Of a stretch of DNA of 64,000 nucleotides, positions 34,388 through 43,528 are shown piece by piece. Location: contig NZ_BMDC01000001.1 in NCBI RefSeq assembly GCF_014635585.1, positions 434,001 through 498,000 of the forward strand, in the 5' to 3' direction. The DNA is from Rothia aerolata. Lineage in GTDB: Bacteria; Actinomycetota; Actinomycetes; Actinomycetales; Micrococcaceae. Each line of letters starts with the position of its first letter. The first letter of the stretch is position 1. The translations under genes and the position numbers were made by a program. Under the pieces are notes generated by a model, which was not told the origin of the DNA, searched no databases, and saw only the letters and a list, made by a program, of their open reading frames with translations.

Positions 34388-35260
34388 CTAGCTTTCTTCG
34401 CCGTCTTCTTTTCGGGTCTTGTAGCCTTTGCCCCGGCGGCTAAAGGAGGCGGCAATCAGGGTTGCCTGGTAGTTGGCGGCAGCCCGCCGCGCGTCCTCGT
34501 CATAGCCGTGGGCGCGGAAAACCCGTAGCGCCTCTTTGGCGTGTTCGCTGGCGTGGGCAGGCTCGTGGGCATCGAATTCCACGGCTGCCAGCCCTTCAAG
34601 GCAGGTGCCAATCTCCCAGTGGGCGTTGAGCTGTTCAAAAATCTCAAGGGCTTCGAGGTAGAGCAGACGCGCGGCGTCCGAATTATTTTCCAGCTTCTCG
34701 AGGTAGGCAAGCTGCATGAGGGCGGTTGCGCGGGCGTGGTCGGCGGTAGGGTCCTGTACCTCTGCGAAGAGCGAGATTGCTTCGGTGAAGAGCGGCCGGG
34801 CAGAATCCGGTTGACGACGCCGCGCCAGCAGGTTGGCGGCGGTGAGCAGGTTTTGCGCCGCTAGTTCCGGCTGGTCGAAAGCTCGATAGTTCTCTGCGGC
34901 TTTGACGTGGAATTCTTCTGCCTTTTCGTTCTGCGCCAGGGCGCTATACATGAGGGCTAGATTTTGACTCTGCTCCGCCAGCTGGGGTTTGCTATCAATA
35001 CGCTCGTAGAAGCTGAGGGCCTCAAGGCCGTGTTCAATGGCTTCTCGGGGTTTGCCGTTATTGTTGAGGGCGGCTGCTATGGCGGCGTGGCACATGGCAA
35101 CACCCTGGTCTTCAAGCTGCTGTTGGAAAAGCTCTTTGGCACGTTCAAAAACCTCGATGCTGGCGCCCCAGTAACCCAGGTCAAAGACTTCTTTGGCGCG
35201 CTCGAAGGTCTCCCAGGCCTGGCCCAGGGGCGTATGTGCCGGGCGCTTAGGATGTTGCAT
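34388..35260 (-). CDS. TPR-repeat protein
   Basis: A 290-residue soluble alpha-helical protein composed of tetratricopeptide-like repeats. Units such as [41 protein letters not shown] and [22 protein letters not shown] follow the TPR pattern, covering roughly residues 15-260. It lacks a signal peptide and a DNA-binding domain. The ATG at 35260 overlaps the end of rpe by 14 bases, which suggests co-transcription. Such proteins are protein-interaction scaffolds; the partner is unknown. Confidence 0.8.
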   Translation of the reverse strand: MQHPKRPAHTPLGQAWETFERAKEVFDLGYWGASIEVFERAKELFQQQLEDQGVAMCHAAIAAALNNNGKPREAIEHGLEALSFYERIDSKPQLAEQSQNLALMYSALAQNEKAEEFHVKAAENYRAFDQPELAAQNLLTAANLLARRRQPDSARPLFTEAISLFAEVQDPTADHARATALMQLAYLEKLENNSDAARLLYLEALEIFEQLNAHWEIGTCLEGLAAVEFDAHEPAHASEHAKEALRVFRAHGYDEDARRAAANYQATLIAASFSRRGKGYKTRKEDGEES

Positions 35261-35921
35261 GACTAACCCCGTTGGCAGCGGCGCGCAGGCCCGCGATTGC
35301 CGCCGCGGCGTCGTCCTGACCATAGACAGAGCTGCCCGCCACGAAGGTATCGGCTCCCGCCTCAGCCGCGCGTAGAATGGTCTCTTCGGTGATGCCGCCA
35401 TCAACCTGCAAGCGCAGCTCTAGGCCTGAGCCCCGGATAGCCTCTGCCGCCCGGCGAATCTTGGGCAGGGTAACCTCAAGGAACTTCTGGCCGCCGAAGC
35501 CGGGCTCTACTGTCATGATCAGTAGCATATCCAGCTCTGAGAGCATATCGAGGTAGGGCTCAACCGCGGTAGCCGGGCGTAGCGCCATACCCGCCTTGGC
35601 CCCGTTCTCACGCAGGGTGCGCGCCAACTTAATGGGGGCAATAGCTGCCTCAGCGTGGAAGGTCACCGACTCGCAGCCGATTTCGGCGTACTGGGGTGCC
35701 CAGCGGTCGGCGTCCTCAATCATCAGGTGAATATCAAAGGGGATGGGTGAGACCTCGTGCAGGCGCTTAACCACCGGCAGCCCCCAGGTGAGGTTGGGAA
35801 CGAAGTGGTTATCCATCACATCAATATGCGCGGCATCGGCAGTCTTAATGGCCTGAAGCTCTGAGCCCAGGTTGGCAAAATCCGCGCTGAGGATAGAGGG
35901 GTAAATATGATTGCACGCCAC
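35247..35921 (-). CDS. rpe: Ribulose-phosphate 3-epimerase
   Basis: Rpe interconverts ribulose-5-phosphate and xylulose-5-phosphate in the pentose phosphate pathway. The 224-residue TIM barrel shows [14 protein letters not shown], the metal-binding [26 protein letters not shown] and VDGGI segments. Start is GTG at 35921 with AGGAG. The TPR gene overlaps its end. Confidence 0.97.
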   Translation of the reverse strand: MACNHIYPSILSADFANLGSELQAIKTADAAHIDVMDNHFVPNLTWGLPVVKRLHEVSPIPFDIHLMIEDADRWAPQYAEIGCESVTFHAEAAIAPIKLARTLRENGAKAGMALRPATAVEPYLDMLSELDMLLIMTVEPGFGGQKFLEVTLPKIRRAAEAIRGSGLELRLQVDGGITEETILRAAEAGADTFVAGSSVYGQDDAAAAIAGLRAAANGVSHATS

Positions 35922-36016
35922 GGCGGTCTCCTAGATATCTGCTGCTTTTCTTACCACCACTATAGGCGCCACAGGCCCGTTTGCCGACCTTATCGCCGCC
36001 TAAAATTTATCGTACA

Positions 36017-36047
36017 TATATTCTAACATTTTTAGAATATATATTCT
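36017..36047 (+). promoter_or_regulatory. Overlapping A+T-rich palindromes upstream of umuD
   Basis: TATATTCTAA (36017-36026) and TTAGAATATA (36032-36041) form a perfect 10-bp inverted repeat; AGAATATATATTCT (36034-36047) is a second perfect palindrome sharing half of the first. They end 12 bases before the umuD start, where an operator and promoter core would be. The actinobacterial SOS box (GAACN4GTTC type) is not seen, so the regulator is unknown. Confidence 0.6.
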
Positions 36048-36059
36048 ATTATTAATCTC

Positions 36060-36491
36060 ATGAAAGCTACTCTTCGCGCCAGGCTGGTTCCCAGCACAAC
36101 GGTCACCTACCCTTTTCCAGAAACCCGCATACCGGCAGGCTTCCCCTCCCCTGCTGAGGATTACGCAGCCACAGAGATTGACCTCAACAGCGAGCTCATT
36201 AGAGACGAAGCCGCCACCTATATTTTGAGGGTAACCGGCAATTCCATGATTGATGCCGGAATCTCTGACGGCGATGAGATTATTGTTGATCGCTCGCTCA
36301 CACCCACCCCCGGCAATGTGGTGGTTGCGGCGGTAGACGGGGAGTTTACCGTCAAGCGCTTTAGCATCGATCAACAGGGGCAGGGTTGGCTCCTACCCGA
36401 GAATCCCGCCTACCCGCCCCTTCCCATTGAGAGCGGTGCAGACTTCACCATCTTTGGGGTGGTCACGCGCTGCCTCCATCACGTGCATTAG
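36060..36491 (+). CDS. umuD: UmuD-like S24 peptidase, SOS mutagenesis protein
   Basis: UmuD is cleaved by RecA-filament stimulation to UmuD', which activates the UmuC polymerase. The 143-residue protein has the predicted cleavage site Ala26-Gly27 (IPAGFPSPAEDY), nucleophile Ser62 (GNSMIDAGI) and general base Lys99 (GEFTVKR), all matching the S24 family. E. coli UmuD has Cys24-Gly25, so this is an Ala-Gly variant of the LexA type. The gene sits 24 bases upstream of umuC with a palindrome-rich A+T promoter region. Confidence 0.92.
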   Translation: MKATLRARLVPSTTVTYPFPETRIPAGFPSPAEDYAATEIDLNSELIRDEAATYILRVTGNSMIDAGISDGDEIIVDRSLTPTPGNVVVAAVDGEFTVKRFSIDQQGQGWLLPENPAYPPLPIESGADFTIFGVVTRCLHHVH

Positions 36492-36515
36492 TTTTTACCG
36501 CATTAAGGAGCAACC

Positions 36516-37802
36516 GTGAGCGCCCCAGCCCTTTCCCTGGTTTTTCACGTAGATATCAACACCTACTACGTCTCCTGCGAGCGCATTCTTGACCCCTCTT
36601 TGCGCGACCAACCGGTGGTGATTCTTTCCAATAATGACGGCTGCATTATCGCCCTTGACTCCCGTGCAAAGAGGCTGGGTTTTTCTATGGGAGACCCCTG
36701 GCACAGGGTTGCCGACGCCGCCGCTGCCCGGGGTGTGGCGGTGCGTTCGTCAAACTATGAGCTCTACGGCAATATCTCCCAGCGGGTGATGAGTGTGCTG
36801 AAAGAGTTTGCGGCGGATTTTGAGCAGTACAGTATTGATGAGGCTTTTCTAACGATTCCAGCCACCCCCGAAAAAGCAAAGAAGCTGGCGCGGAAGATTA
36901 AAGACGATCTTGCCCGGCGAGTGGGCGTGCCGGTCTGCGTGGGGGTGGCACGAACCAAGACCCTCGCCAAGCTGGCAAATAAAACGGCAAAGAAGATTCC
37001 CGTTCTACGGGGAGTCTGTGTTTGGGACCTTCTGCCTCCCCAGCGGCGCGAATCCCTCTTCGCCACCCTGCCAGCCTCTGAGGTGTGGGGTGTGGGCGGT
37101 CGGAGCACCCGGAAACTTGCAGCTCTAGGGATTGTCTCTATTGGAGATTTGGCGCGGGCAGACCTCACCCTGATAAGAAAACGCTTCTCGGTGGTGCTCA
37201 TGCGCACGGTGCTTGAGTTGCGCGGGGTGCCGGCGCTGCCGCTTGAGGAACAACGGGCCTTCAAGGATCAGCTCATTTTCTCGCGTTCCTTTAGCACCCC
37301 TATTTCAGACGAGACCCAGATGAGGCAGGTGCTCAGCCTCTATGCCCAAAAGGCTTCTGCGCGGCTGGTGAAAGCAGGGCAGGTGGCAGGCATTGTGGCT
37401 GCCTTTTGTTCCACCTCCCTCTTCTCTGAAGGAACCCAGTCGCACCCCAGCGTACAGGTCAAGCTCCCGCAGGCCACAGCAGACCCGGTTGCTCTCACCA
37501 GGGCAGGGCACCAGCTGCTGACCCGCGCCGACTTCGGCGTGGCACAGTATGTGCGGGCGGGCTTTCTGCTCTCGGGTTTAGAGCAGGACGGCGCCGCGCA
37601 GGTTCTCGAGCCCTTTGAACTTGCGCACGAGAAGCGGCAGGTTTCTACCCTCCTTGCCTCTATCCAGGAAAAGTGCGGGCAGGGAACCATAGGGTTAGGC
37701 TATGCCGGATTGGCTGAGCAACCCGCCTGGAACATGAAGAGGCAGATGCTCTCCCTTAGAGGCACCACCCATTGGAAGGAGCTGGTTCAGGTGAAACTTT
37801 AA
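36516..37802 (+). CDS. umuC: UmuC-like Y-family DNA polymerase
   Basis: Catalytic subunit of an error-prone translesion polymerase. The 428-residue protein opens with the Y-family motif VFHVDINTYYVSCERIL (catalytic Asp13), has LSNNDGCIIALDSRAKRLG, and carries the catalytic YSIDEAFL near residue 110. The C-terminal region contains the little-finger domain. Start is GTG at 36516 with AAGGAG at five bases. It is the second gene of a umuDC operon. Confidence 0.93.
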   Translation: MSAPALSLVFHVDINTYYVSCERILDPSLRDQPVVILSNNDGCIIALDSRAKRLGFSMGDPWHRVADAAAARGVAVRSSNYELYGNISQRVMSVLKEFAADFEQYSIDEAFLTIPATPEKAKKLARKIKDDLARRVGVPVCVGVARTKTLAKLANKTAKKIPVLRGVCVWDLLPPQRRESLFATLPASEVWGVGGRSTRKLAALGIVSIGDLARADLTLIRKRFSVVLMRTVLELRGVPALPLEEQRAFKDQLIFSRSFSTPISDETQMRQVLSLYAQKASARLVKAGQVAGIVAAFCSTSLFSEGTQSHPSVQVKLPQATADPVALTRAGHQLLTRADFGVAQYVRAGFLLSGLEQDGAAQVLEPFELAHEKRQVSTLLASIQEKCGQGTIGLGYAGLAEQPAWNMKRQMLSLRGTTHWKELVQVKL

Positions 37803-37865
37803 GTTCACTTCTTCCCGAGAGGTAAAACAGTAAGATAGCTTATATTCGGGCGTAGAATCGAAAGT

Positions 37866-38849
37866 ATGACTTCACATCTTTATCACGGCATCGAAGAGGT
37901 TGCCGGTAGCACTCCGCTGGTTCGACTCCCCCGCTGGGAGGCAGCCCACGGCCTGAAAAATATTAAGGTCTATGCCAAGCTGGAGAGTTTCAATCCCGGC
38001 GGTAGCGCCAAAGATAGAACCGCTGCCGCCCTGGTAAAAGATGCGAAGGAGTCGGGGCGGCTGAAGCCGGGCACCATGGTGGTGGAGTCTAGCTCGGGGA
38101 ACCTGGGCATTGCGCTGGCCCGCCAGGCAATTCTAGAAGATTTTGATTTTCACTGTGTGGTGGATCCGCGCACCAACCAGTCCACCCTGGGCATGATTCG
38201 GGCCTACGGTGGCACCCTGCACCCGGTCACCGAGCCAGACCCCGAAACCCAAGACTGGCTAACAGCCCGCAAGAATAAGGTGCAAGAACTCCTGCGGGAG
38301 CACCCCGAGGCTATCAACCTGGATCAATACTCCAACCGGGCGGCTTTTTCCGCCCACAGTAGCGGCACTATGGCTGAAATTTTCGCCGCTCTGGGCCACG
38401 CGCCGTCCAGGGTCTATGTGGCGGTCTCCACCACCGGCACGGTGGGCGGCTGTATCGCAGAAGTCACCGCGCGGGGCGTAGCCACCGAGGTGATTGCCGT
38501 GGATGCCGAGGGTTCCGTGCTCTACGGCGGTGAGCGGGGCGAACGCCTACTCCCCGGTTACGGGGCGGGCATGGTAACCGAGCTGTCAAGGCAGCAGACG
38601 CCCAGCTCTACTCGACGGGTCTCAGCCATAGACGCGGTCAGGCAGGCTCGTGCCCTCGGCCAGACCGAGGCGATTGCCCCGGGTGCTTCGGGCGGGGCGG
38701 TCATGGCGGCGCTGCTGGCTGACCTACCCTCGTTGAAGGCGGGGGAAGAAGTGGTGGTTATCCTCCACGACGGCGGTATGCCCTACACCAACACCATTTA
38801 CAGCAACGAGTGGGTGCGGGAAAACCTGCACGTTGATTTGGAATCCTAA
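37866..38849 (+). CDS. SbnA-like PLP-dependent synthase
   Basis: A 327-residue fold-type-II PLP enzyme of the cysteine synthase family, close to SbnA, which makes N-(1-amino-1-carboxyethyl)-glutamate from O-phosphoserine and glutamate. The PLP lysine is Lys49 (FNPGGSAKDRTA), the substrate loop is SSSGNLG (75-81), and the phosphate loop is STTGTVGG near 190. In SbnA-type and Y4xP-type proteins the motif and the following region HCVVDPRTNQSTLG differ from true cysteine synthases, and that pattern holds here. The next gene encodes a fused oxidoreductase and PLP protein 28 bases downstream; together they resemble half of a 2,3-diaminopropionate pathway. Confidence 0.8.
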   Translation: MTSHLYHGIEEVAGSTPLVRLPRWEAAHGLKNIKVYAKLESFNPGGSAKDRTAAALVKDAKESGRLKPGTMVVESSSGNLGIALARQAILEDFDFHCVVDPRTNQSTLGMIRAYGGTLHPVTEPDPETQDWLTARKNKVQELLREHPEAINLDQYSNRAAFSAHSSGTMAEIFAALGHAPSRVYVAVSTTGTVGGCIAEVTARGVATEVIAVDAEGSVLYGGERGERLLPGYGAGMVTELSRQQTPSSTRRVSAIDAVRQARALGQTEAIAPGASGGAVMAALLADLPSLKAGEEVVVILHDGGMPYTNTIYSNEWVRENLHVDLES

Positions 38850-38877
38850 GTTTTAGCGAGAGCAGAAAGAGAAAAGT

Positions 38878-41568
38878 GTGCCTGTTTCAGTAGCTATTAT
38901 CGGTGCCGGCCCGCGGGGGCTCTGGGCGGTGGAGGAACTCTCTCGCAGGGCTTATCTGCACCATCTTGCCCTGGATATCACGGTTTTTGATGAGCGGCAG
39001 CCCGGTGCCGGGAGCGCCTATGCGACCGACCAGCCCGACTATATTCGGGTCAATGTGTGGTCGCCGGTGATTCGCTCGGCGATGGGCACGCTGGATGACT
39101 TCCGCCGTGAGGTTCTAGGCGAGACAGACCCGCTGGAGGAGCTTCCTCCGCGCGCTACGGTGGGTCAGTTCCTGGCGGCCTCCTGGGATCATGTGCAGGC
39201 GCACCTGCCCGCGGGGTGCAGTCTGCGTTTTGAGCAGAAGAGGGTTCAGGACGTCGCTGATTTAGGTGGCTTTGACCACGTTCTGCTGGCCAGTGGGCAC
39301 GAGGCGGTAGAGCACCCGGCAGGAATGCTTGACCCTGCCGCCGACCTGGAAAAGATTGAGGCGGGAGCGAGCGTAAAACTCCGCGGTGCCGCACTGACAG
39401 CTATTGATACGATTCTCTCGCTGACCCTGGGCAGGGGTGGTCGAATTGAAAACGGAATCTACCGCGCTAGCGGGCGGGAACCGGCTAAGATTTATCCCAC
39501 CTCCCGTAGCGGTAGGTTTATTCAGCTCAAAAGTGACCCCGCCACCGAGGCTGAGAAGAAGATTCTGCGCCCCTTCGAATACCGGGTTGTCCAGGTGGAA
39601 TCGGTAGAGGAGCTCAAAGACCTTCTGGCTGAGGCGGCAAGCGCTCTCAGCGGGGAAGAATTTAGCTGGACTTCTTTGGAGCCGGCGGCAGATACCGCTG
39701 CCGACCTGAGGGATTCGCTAGAGAATCCCCGTCGCGCCCAGCAGAATATTGGCCTGGTGTGGCGGGAGTTCTACACCGCCCTGATTCAGCGGTTCTCTTT
39801 CACCGAACTGGCGCTGAGCCGGGAGTTTATTGAGCTCACCCGCCTACTAGAAACCTACGCCTACGGGGCACCGGCGGAACAACTGGAGAGAATTCTTGCT
39901 CTACACGAGGCCGAAATAGTTGATTTCTCCGCTATCCGCGATGCAGAGAGCTTAGTTGCCGACCACACGGTCAACGCGGTGATCGCCTCTCCCGGGGCCC
40001 ATCCGGGAACCCTCTGCGCGCAGATTCTCGAGACGGTGGCACCCGAGCAGGCGCCGTCCGCAGAAGCACAGCCCGTACGCACCGAAGCTAACGCCATGCT
40101 ACCGGGGCAGACAGTTTTTGCTATGGCGGGGCGCATGACCGAGCCCTGGGTGCTGGGCAACGATACGCTTTCCCGCACCCTGCACTCGGTGATTCCGCGC
40201 TGGGCGCAGACCGTAGCGGCCCTGCACTCCCCCGCTAATGCCTACGGCCTACCGCCGCTGACCGGCAGGTTAGAGCCCTGGATTCAGGAGGTTTCAGCAG
40301 ATACCGAGCTGCTATGGCGGGCTATCGATGAGCACCAGAGCCCCGTGAACCTGGTCAACTCCGATGCGATGGAGCGCAATATCTCTGAGCTCACCTCGGT
40401 AGGCGAGAAACACGGGGTTGACGTGCGGGTTTTCTTTGCACGCAAGGCAAATAAGGCGCTGACCTTTGTGGAGCGCGCCCGCGACACCGGGCACGGGGTG
40501 GATGTTGCGAGTTATCGGGAACTTTCCCAGACCCTGGCGGCGGGTATGCTCGGTGAGCGGATTATTCTCTCCGCCGCTATAAAGACCGATGAGCTTCTGG
40601 AATTGGCGATCGAGAACCGGGTGACCATCTCGGTGGATAGCTGCGCCGAGTTTGACCGTATTGTTGAGCTGGCTGGTTCCCGGCAGGTTCGAGTGGCGCC
40701 GCGGGTGGCACCCGACCCGCGCAGATTTATGCCTACCCGTTTTGGGGAGCTGACCTCGGTTTGGCAGCAGTATTTGAACACTCCTCATCCCACGGTTGAG
40801 GTGGCTGGCTTGCACCTGCACCTGCACGGTTACAGCGCTCAAGACCGGATTGATGCTCTGCTGGAGGCAACCGCTCTGGTGGAGTCTCTGCGGCGGATGG
40901 GCCACGCGCCGGAGTTTATTGATATTGGTGGCGGGGTACCCATGAGCTACCTGGATGATTCTGCCCAGTGGAGCAATTTTAAGCAGGCTCTGGCGGCGCA
41001 GAATGAGGGTGCTATGGCGCCTTTTACCTGGAAGGCTGATCCGCTGAAGAATTTTTATCCTTTCCATCAGGCGCCGGTGCGGGGTGCGTGGTTGGAGGAA
41101 ATTTTAAAGTCGGACGCCGGCGCTGCGGTTTGTGCGCTGGGGCTGCGGCTGCATCTGGAACCGGGGCGCAGTATCTTAGATGGTTGCGGGCTAACTATTG
41201 CCCAGGTTGCCTTCATTAAGGAGCGCAGTGACGGCGTGCCCCTGGTAGGTCTAGCGATGAACCGCACCCAGTTGCGCACCACTTCGGATGATTACCTGGT
41301 GGATCCGTTACATATTCCTGCTTCTGACTCTGCCTCTTCTGAGCCCTATGAGGGGTATCTGGTGGGTGCCTACTGTATTGAAGATGAGGTGATTATGCGC
41401 CGCCCCATCTTCTTCCCCACAGGTGTTGCCGTGGGTGACTTCGTTGCCTTCCCCAACACAGCGGGCTATTTCATGCACATTCTAGAGTCGGCCTCCCACC
41501 AGATTCCCCTGGCAAAGAACCTGGTCTACGCCAGGGGCAACTTGAAACTGGATGGGATTGATAGCTAA
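38878..41568 (+). CDS. Fused FAD/NAD(P)-binding oxidoreductase and fold-III PLP decarboxylase-like protein
   Basis: An 896-residue fusion. Residues 1-450 are an FAD/NAD(P)-binding (NAD_binding_9-type) oxidoreductase: GAGPRG at 9-14 and GAGSAYATDQPDYIRVNVW at 43-61. Residues 470-890 are an Orn/DAP/Arg decarboxylase 2 type alanine-racemase-fold PLP domain, with PLP lysine K523 in FFARKANKA, HLHLHG at 646-651, DIGGGVP at 682-688, EPGRS at 761-765 and the partner-subunit cysteine C833 in GAYCIEDE. In rhizobial and staphylococcal metallophore loci (Y4yA, SbnH) such decarboxylases act in siderophore pathways. The GTG start follows AAAGAG. Substrate and product are unknown. Confidence 0.8.
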   Translation: MPVSVAIIGAGPRGLWAVEELSRRAYLHHLALDITVFDERQPGAGSAYATDQPDYIRVNVWSPVIRSAMGTLDDFRREVLGETDPLEELPPRATVGQFLAASWDHVQAHLPAGCSLRFEQKRVQDVADLGGFDHVLLASGHEAVEHPAGMLDPAADLEKIEAGASVKLRGAALTAIDTILSLTLGRGGRIENGIYRASGREPAKIYPTSRSGRFIQLKSDPATEAEKKILRPFEYRVVQVESVEELKDLLAEAASALSGEEFSWTSLEPAADTAADLRDSLENPRRAQQNIGLVWREFYTALIQRFSFTELALSREFIELTRLLETYAYGAPAEQLERILALHEAEIVDFSAIRDAESLVADHTVNAVIASPGAHPGTLCAQILETVAPEQAPSAEAQPVRTEANAMLPGQTVFAMAGRMTEPWVLGNDTLSRTLHSVIPRWAQTVAALHSPANAYGLPPLTGRLEPWIQEVSADTELLWRAIDEHQSPVNLVNSDAMERNISELTSVGEKHGVDVRVFFARKANKALTFVERARDTGHGVDVASYRELSQTLAAGMLGERIILSAAIKTDELLELAIENRVTISVDSCAEFDRIVELAGSRQVRVAPRVAPDPRRFMPTRFGELTSVWQQYLNTPHPTVEVAGLHLHLHGYSAQDRIDALLEATALVESLRRMGHAPEFIDIGGGVPMSYLDDSAQWSNFKQALAAQNEGAMAPFTWKADPLKNFYPFHQAPVRGAWLEEILKSDAGAAVCALGLRLHLEPGRSILDGCGLTIAQVAFIKERSDGVPLVGLAMNRTQLRTTSDDYLVDPLHIPASDSASSEPYEGYLVGAYCIEDEVIMRRPIFFPTGVAVGDFVAFPNTAGYFMHILESASHQIPLAKNLVYARGNLKLDGIDS

Positions 41569-41657
41569 CAAGGGTGTTTGGGAATGGGAATTATTTACCT
41601 TTACACAATTCATAAATCCTAAAATATTATCAATATAATATATTTGTAAAATAATTG

Positions 41658-43520
41658 TTAATTATGATTCAGCGCGCTAGAAAATAAATCGCATTTAGGA
41701 AGATTACCTCCTAGTCGCACTCCGACAACATCCAAAATCTTCGGAAATGAGAAATCGGAAGATTGGCCGTTATATAGGGACTGAGATTCTAGTAGATTTT
41801 GAAAATTATTTTTGAAAAAGTCACGCAATACAGGGTCGCAAACATAAACATAAGTTCCATGAACTCCGCGAGTAAGAAGAACTTTATAAATATTTTTAAT
41901 CTTCACAAGGAAATCTTCATTGGTGAAGGATATATTAAGTTTATTATTTCCTTCTTTTGCTTTTTTATCCTTATATTCATTCTTATCATAGAAAACCTTC
42001 TTGCTATCTGGATCCATTCGAAGATCCTTTCCAATAATAACACCTGCATAATTCAAATCATACCCTTGAATTGTATAGATTGAACCTACTTCATTTTTAG
42101 AATTTATGGAATGAACCCAGTCGCTATCCTTCGAATTCCATTTCATTTTAAAAATTCCATATTCATCTTCAATTTCGATATCGTAATAATTTGGATTATT
42201 CTTTTCTTTTTTATTCCAGTCCCAAGCATATCCAGCGAGGAGTCTTGAAAGCTGAAATTCTCTCTCCCTCGATTCAATTTCATTCTTCATTTCATTAATG
42301 GAGTCAAAAAATCTAAAATCATACTCACCAAGATTAAAAATTTTAGGCGATTTTCCTGATAATACATCAGATATCCAATTTATATACTCCTGCGGTGAAT
42401 TAATTCTCATTTGCGACTTAAGTAGATGGAACTTATTCTCAATAATCGCTTGAGATATAATTTTTTCTAGCTGCTCTTCCGACAGGTCCGAATTCTTAAT
42501 ACCTTGATTCTTGTCAATAAGTAAAATCTGAATTTTACTACGATCTTTAATCCAGTCTAACTGGGTAAATTCATACCTATCTTCACCAAATAAACGGATA
42601 TTATTTTCTTTAAACCTTCTATTGTTTACAGCAGAAGACTGATTAGACCGACGACCTAGTCGATGAGCCTCATCAACAATTAATAAGTCAAAAATCTCAG
42701 GGCTTTCACCTACTTTAAAGGGATCAATTACCATCTCAGCAGAGAGACCATCTACTTTCCGAAAAACTTTCTTTATAGTTTCTCGAAGAGACTTTTGTGG
42801 AATAACAAAACCAATTTTTAGATTTTGCATATTATCCAGGGTCTCCGATGAAATGATTGATGCAAATTCGTCAGCCATCTGATCATAATCAATATATTCA
42901 GCCAGAGAAAGGTCATTTAGAAATTTGATAAGAAAAATTGCAATAACAGTTTTACCAGTTCCAGGATCTCCCGAAACTACAAAACATTCTGGAGAATTTA
43001 ATTTTCTTGCTTCAAGGATGTCTTTAAGAATTTCAACTGAGGCGCTTAATTGATCTGCATTAAGGGTTTTAAAAGGAGACAACCTAAATAAGTCATCATT
43101 TTCGATTTCGTTTAGACTTTTACTAAAAAGCCCCTTATCTTTAAGTTCGTTGAATATTTTGGGGAATTCAGAGATATAGAGACTTTTATTATAATAATCG
43201 TGCTGAGGCATTCCCCTGTTTCGATTCAGTACGGAATATTTTCCGTCTGCAAAAAATCTATCAATGAGGTAGGACTCCAAATCAAGAGTAACTGATTTAT
43301 TAAATTTTGAATCATTGATAACCCTGAATTCCTTCAACTTAGATTTTCTAGGATCCCTTAAATGCTGATTGAACCTTCTAATAGCAGAAGTGGTCTCCCC
43401 AATATACACATCTTTATCATTGTTAATAAGATAAACAACCGGCCAATGTCTTAGCCAGCCTTCTAAGACATACTCCGGAAAAGCAGATGGAACGAATTTA
43501 TACTCAGAAATATTATACAT
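41658..43520 (-). CDS. GIY-YIG nuclease domain plus DUF2075 superfamily-1 helicase
   Basis: A 620-residue protein. Residues 25-95 resemble a GIY-YIG nuclease: VVYLINNDKDVYIGETT (28-44), conserved Arg at 48-49 and Glu82. Residues 150-565 are a DUF2075 helicase: Walker A GDPGTGKT (184-191), Walker B with DEAH (283-286), motif III-like ILLIDKNQ (332-339), Q-containing GSIYTIQGYDLNY (479-491) and motif VI LLTRGVHGTYVYV (548-560). The coding sequence is markedly A+T-rich and rich in AAT, AAA and ATT codons, unlike its neighbours, suggesting recent transfer. It follows the MazG-like gene by 8 bases. Function in nucleic-acid defence is inferred. Confidence 0.88.
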   Translation of the reverse strand: MYNISEYKFVPSAFPEYVLEGWLRHWPVVYLINNDKDVYIGETTSAIRRFNQHLRDPRKSKLKEFRVINDSKFNKSVTLDLESYLIDRFFADGKYSVLNRNRGMPQHDYYNKSLYISEFPKIFNELKDKGLFSKSLNEIENDDLFRLSPFKTLNADQLSASVEILKDILEARKLNSPECFVVSGDPGTGKTVIAIFLIKFLNDLSLAEYIDYDQMADEFASIISSETLDNMQNLKIGFVIPQKSLRETIKKVFRKVDGLSAEMVIDPFKVGESPEIFDLLIVDEAHRLGRRSNQSSAVNNRRFKENNIRLFGEDRYEFTQLDWIKDRSKIQILLIDKNQGIKNSDLSEEQLEKIISQAIIENKFHLLKSQMRINSPQEYINWISDVLSGKSPKIFNLGEYDFRFFDSINEMKNEIESREREFQLSRLLAGYAWDWNKKEKNNPNYYDIEIEDEYGIFKMKWNSKDSDWVHSINSKNEVGSIYTIQGYDLNYAGVIIGKDLRMDPDSKKVFYDKNEYKDKKAKEGNNKLNISFTNEDFLVKIKNIYKVLLTRGVHGTYVYVCDPVLRDFFKNNFQNLLESQSLYNGQSSDFSFPKILDVVGVRLGGNLPKCDLFSSALNHN

Positions 43521-43528
43521 ATAATATC

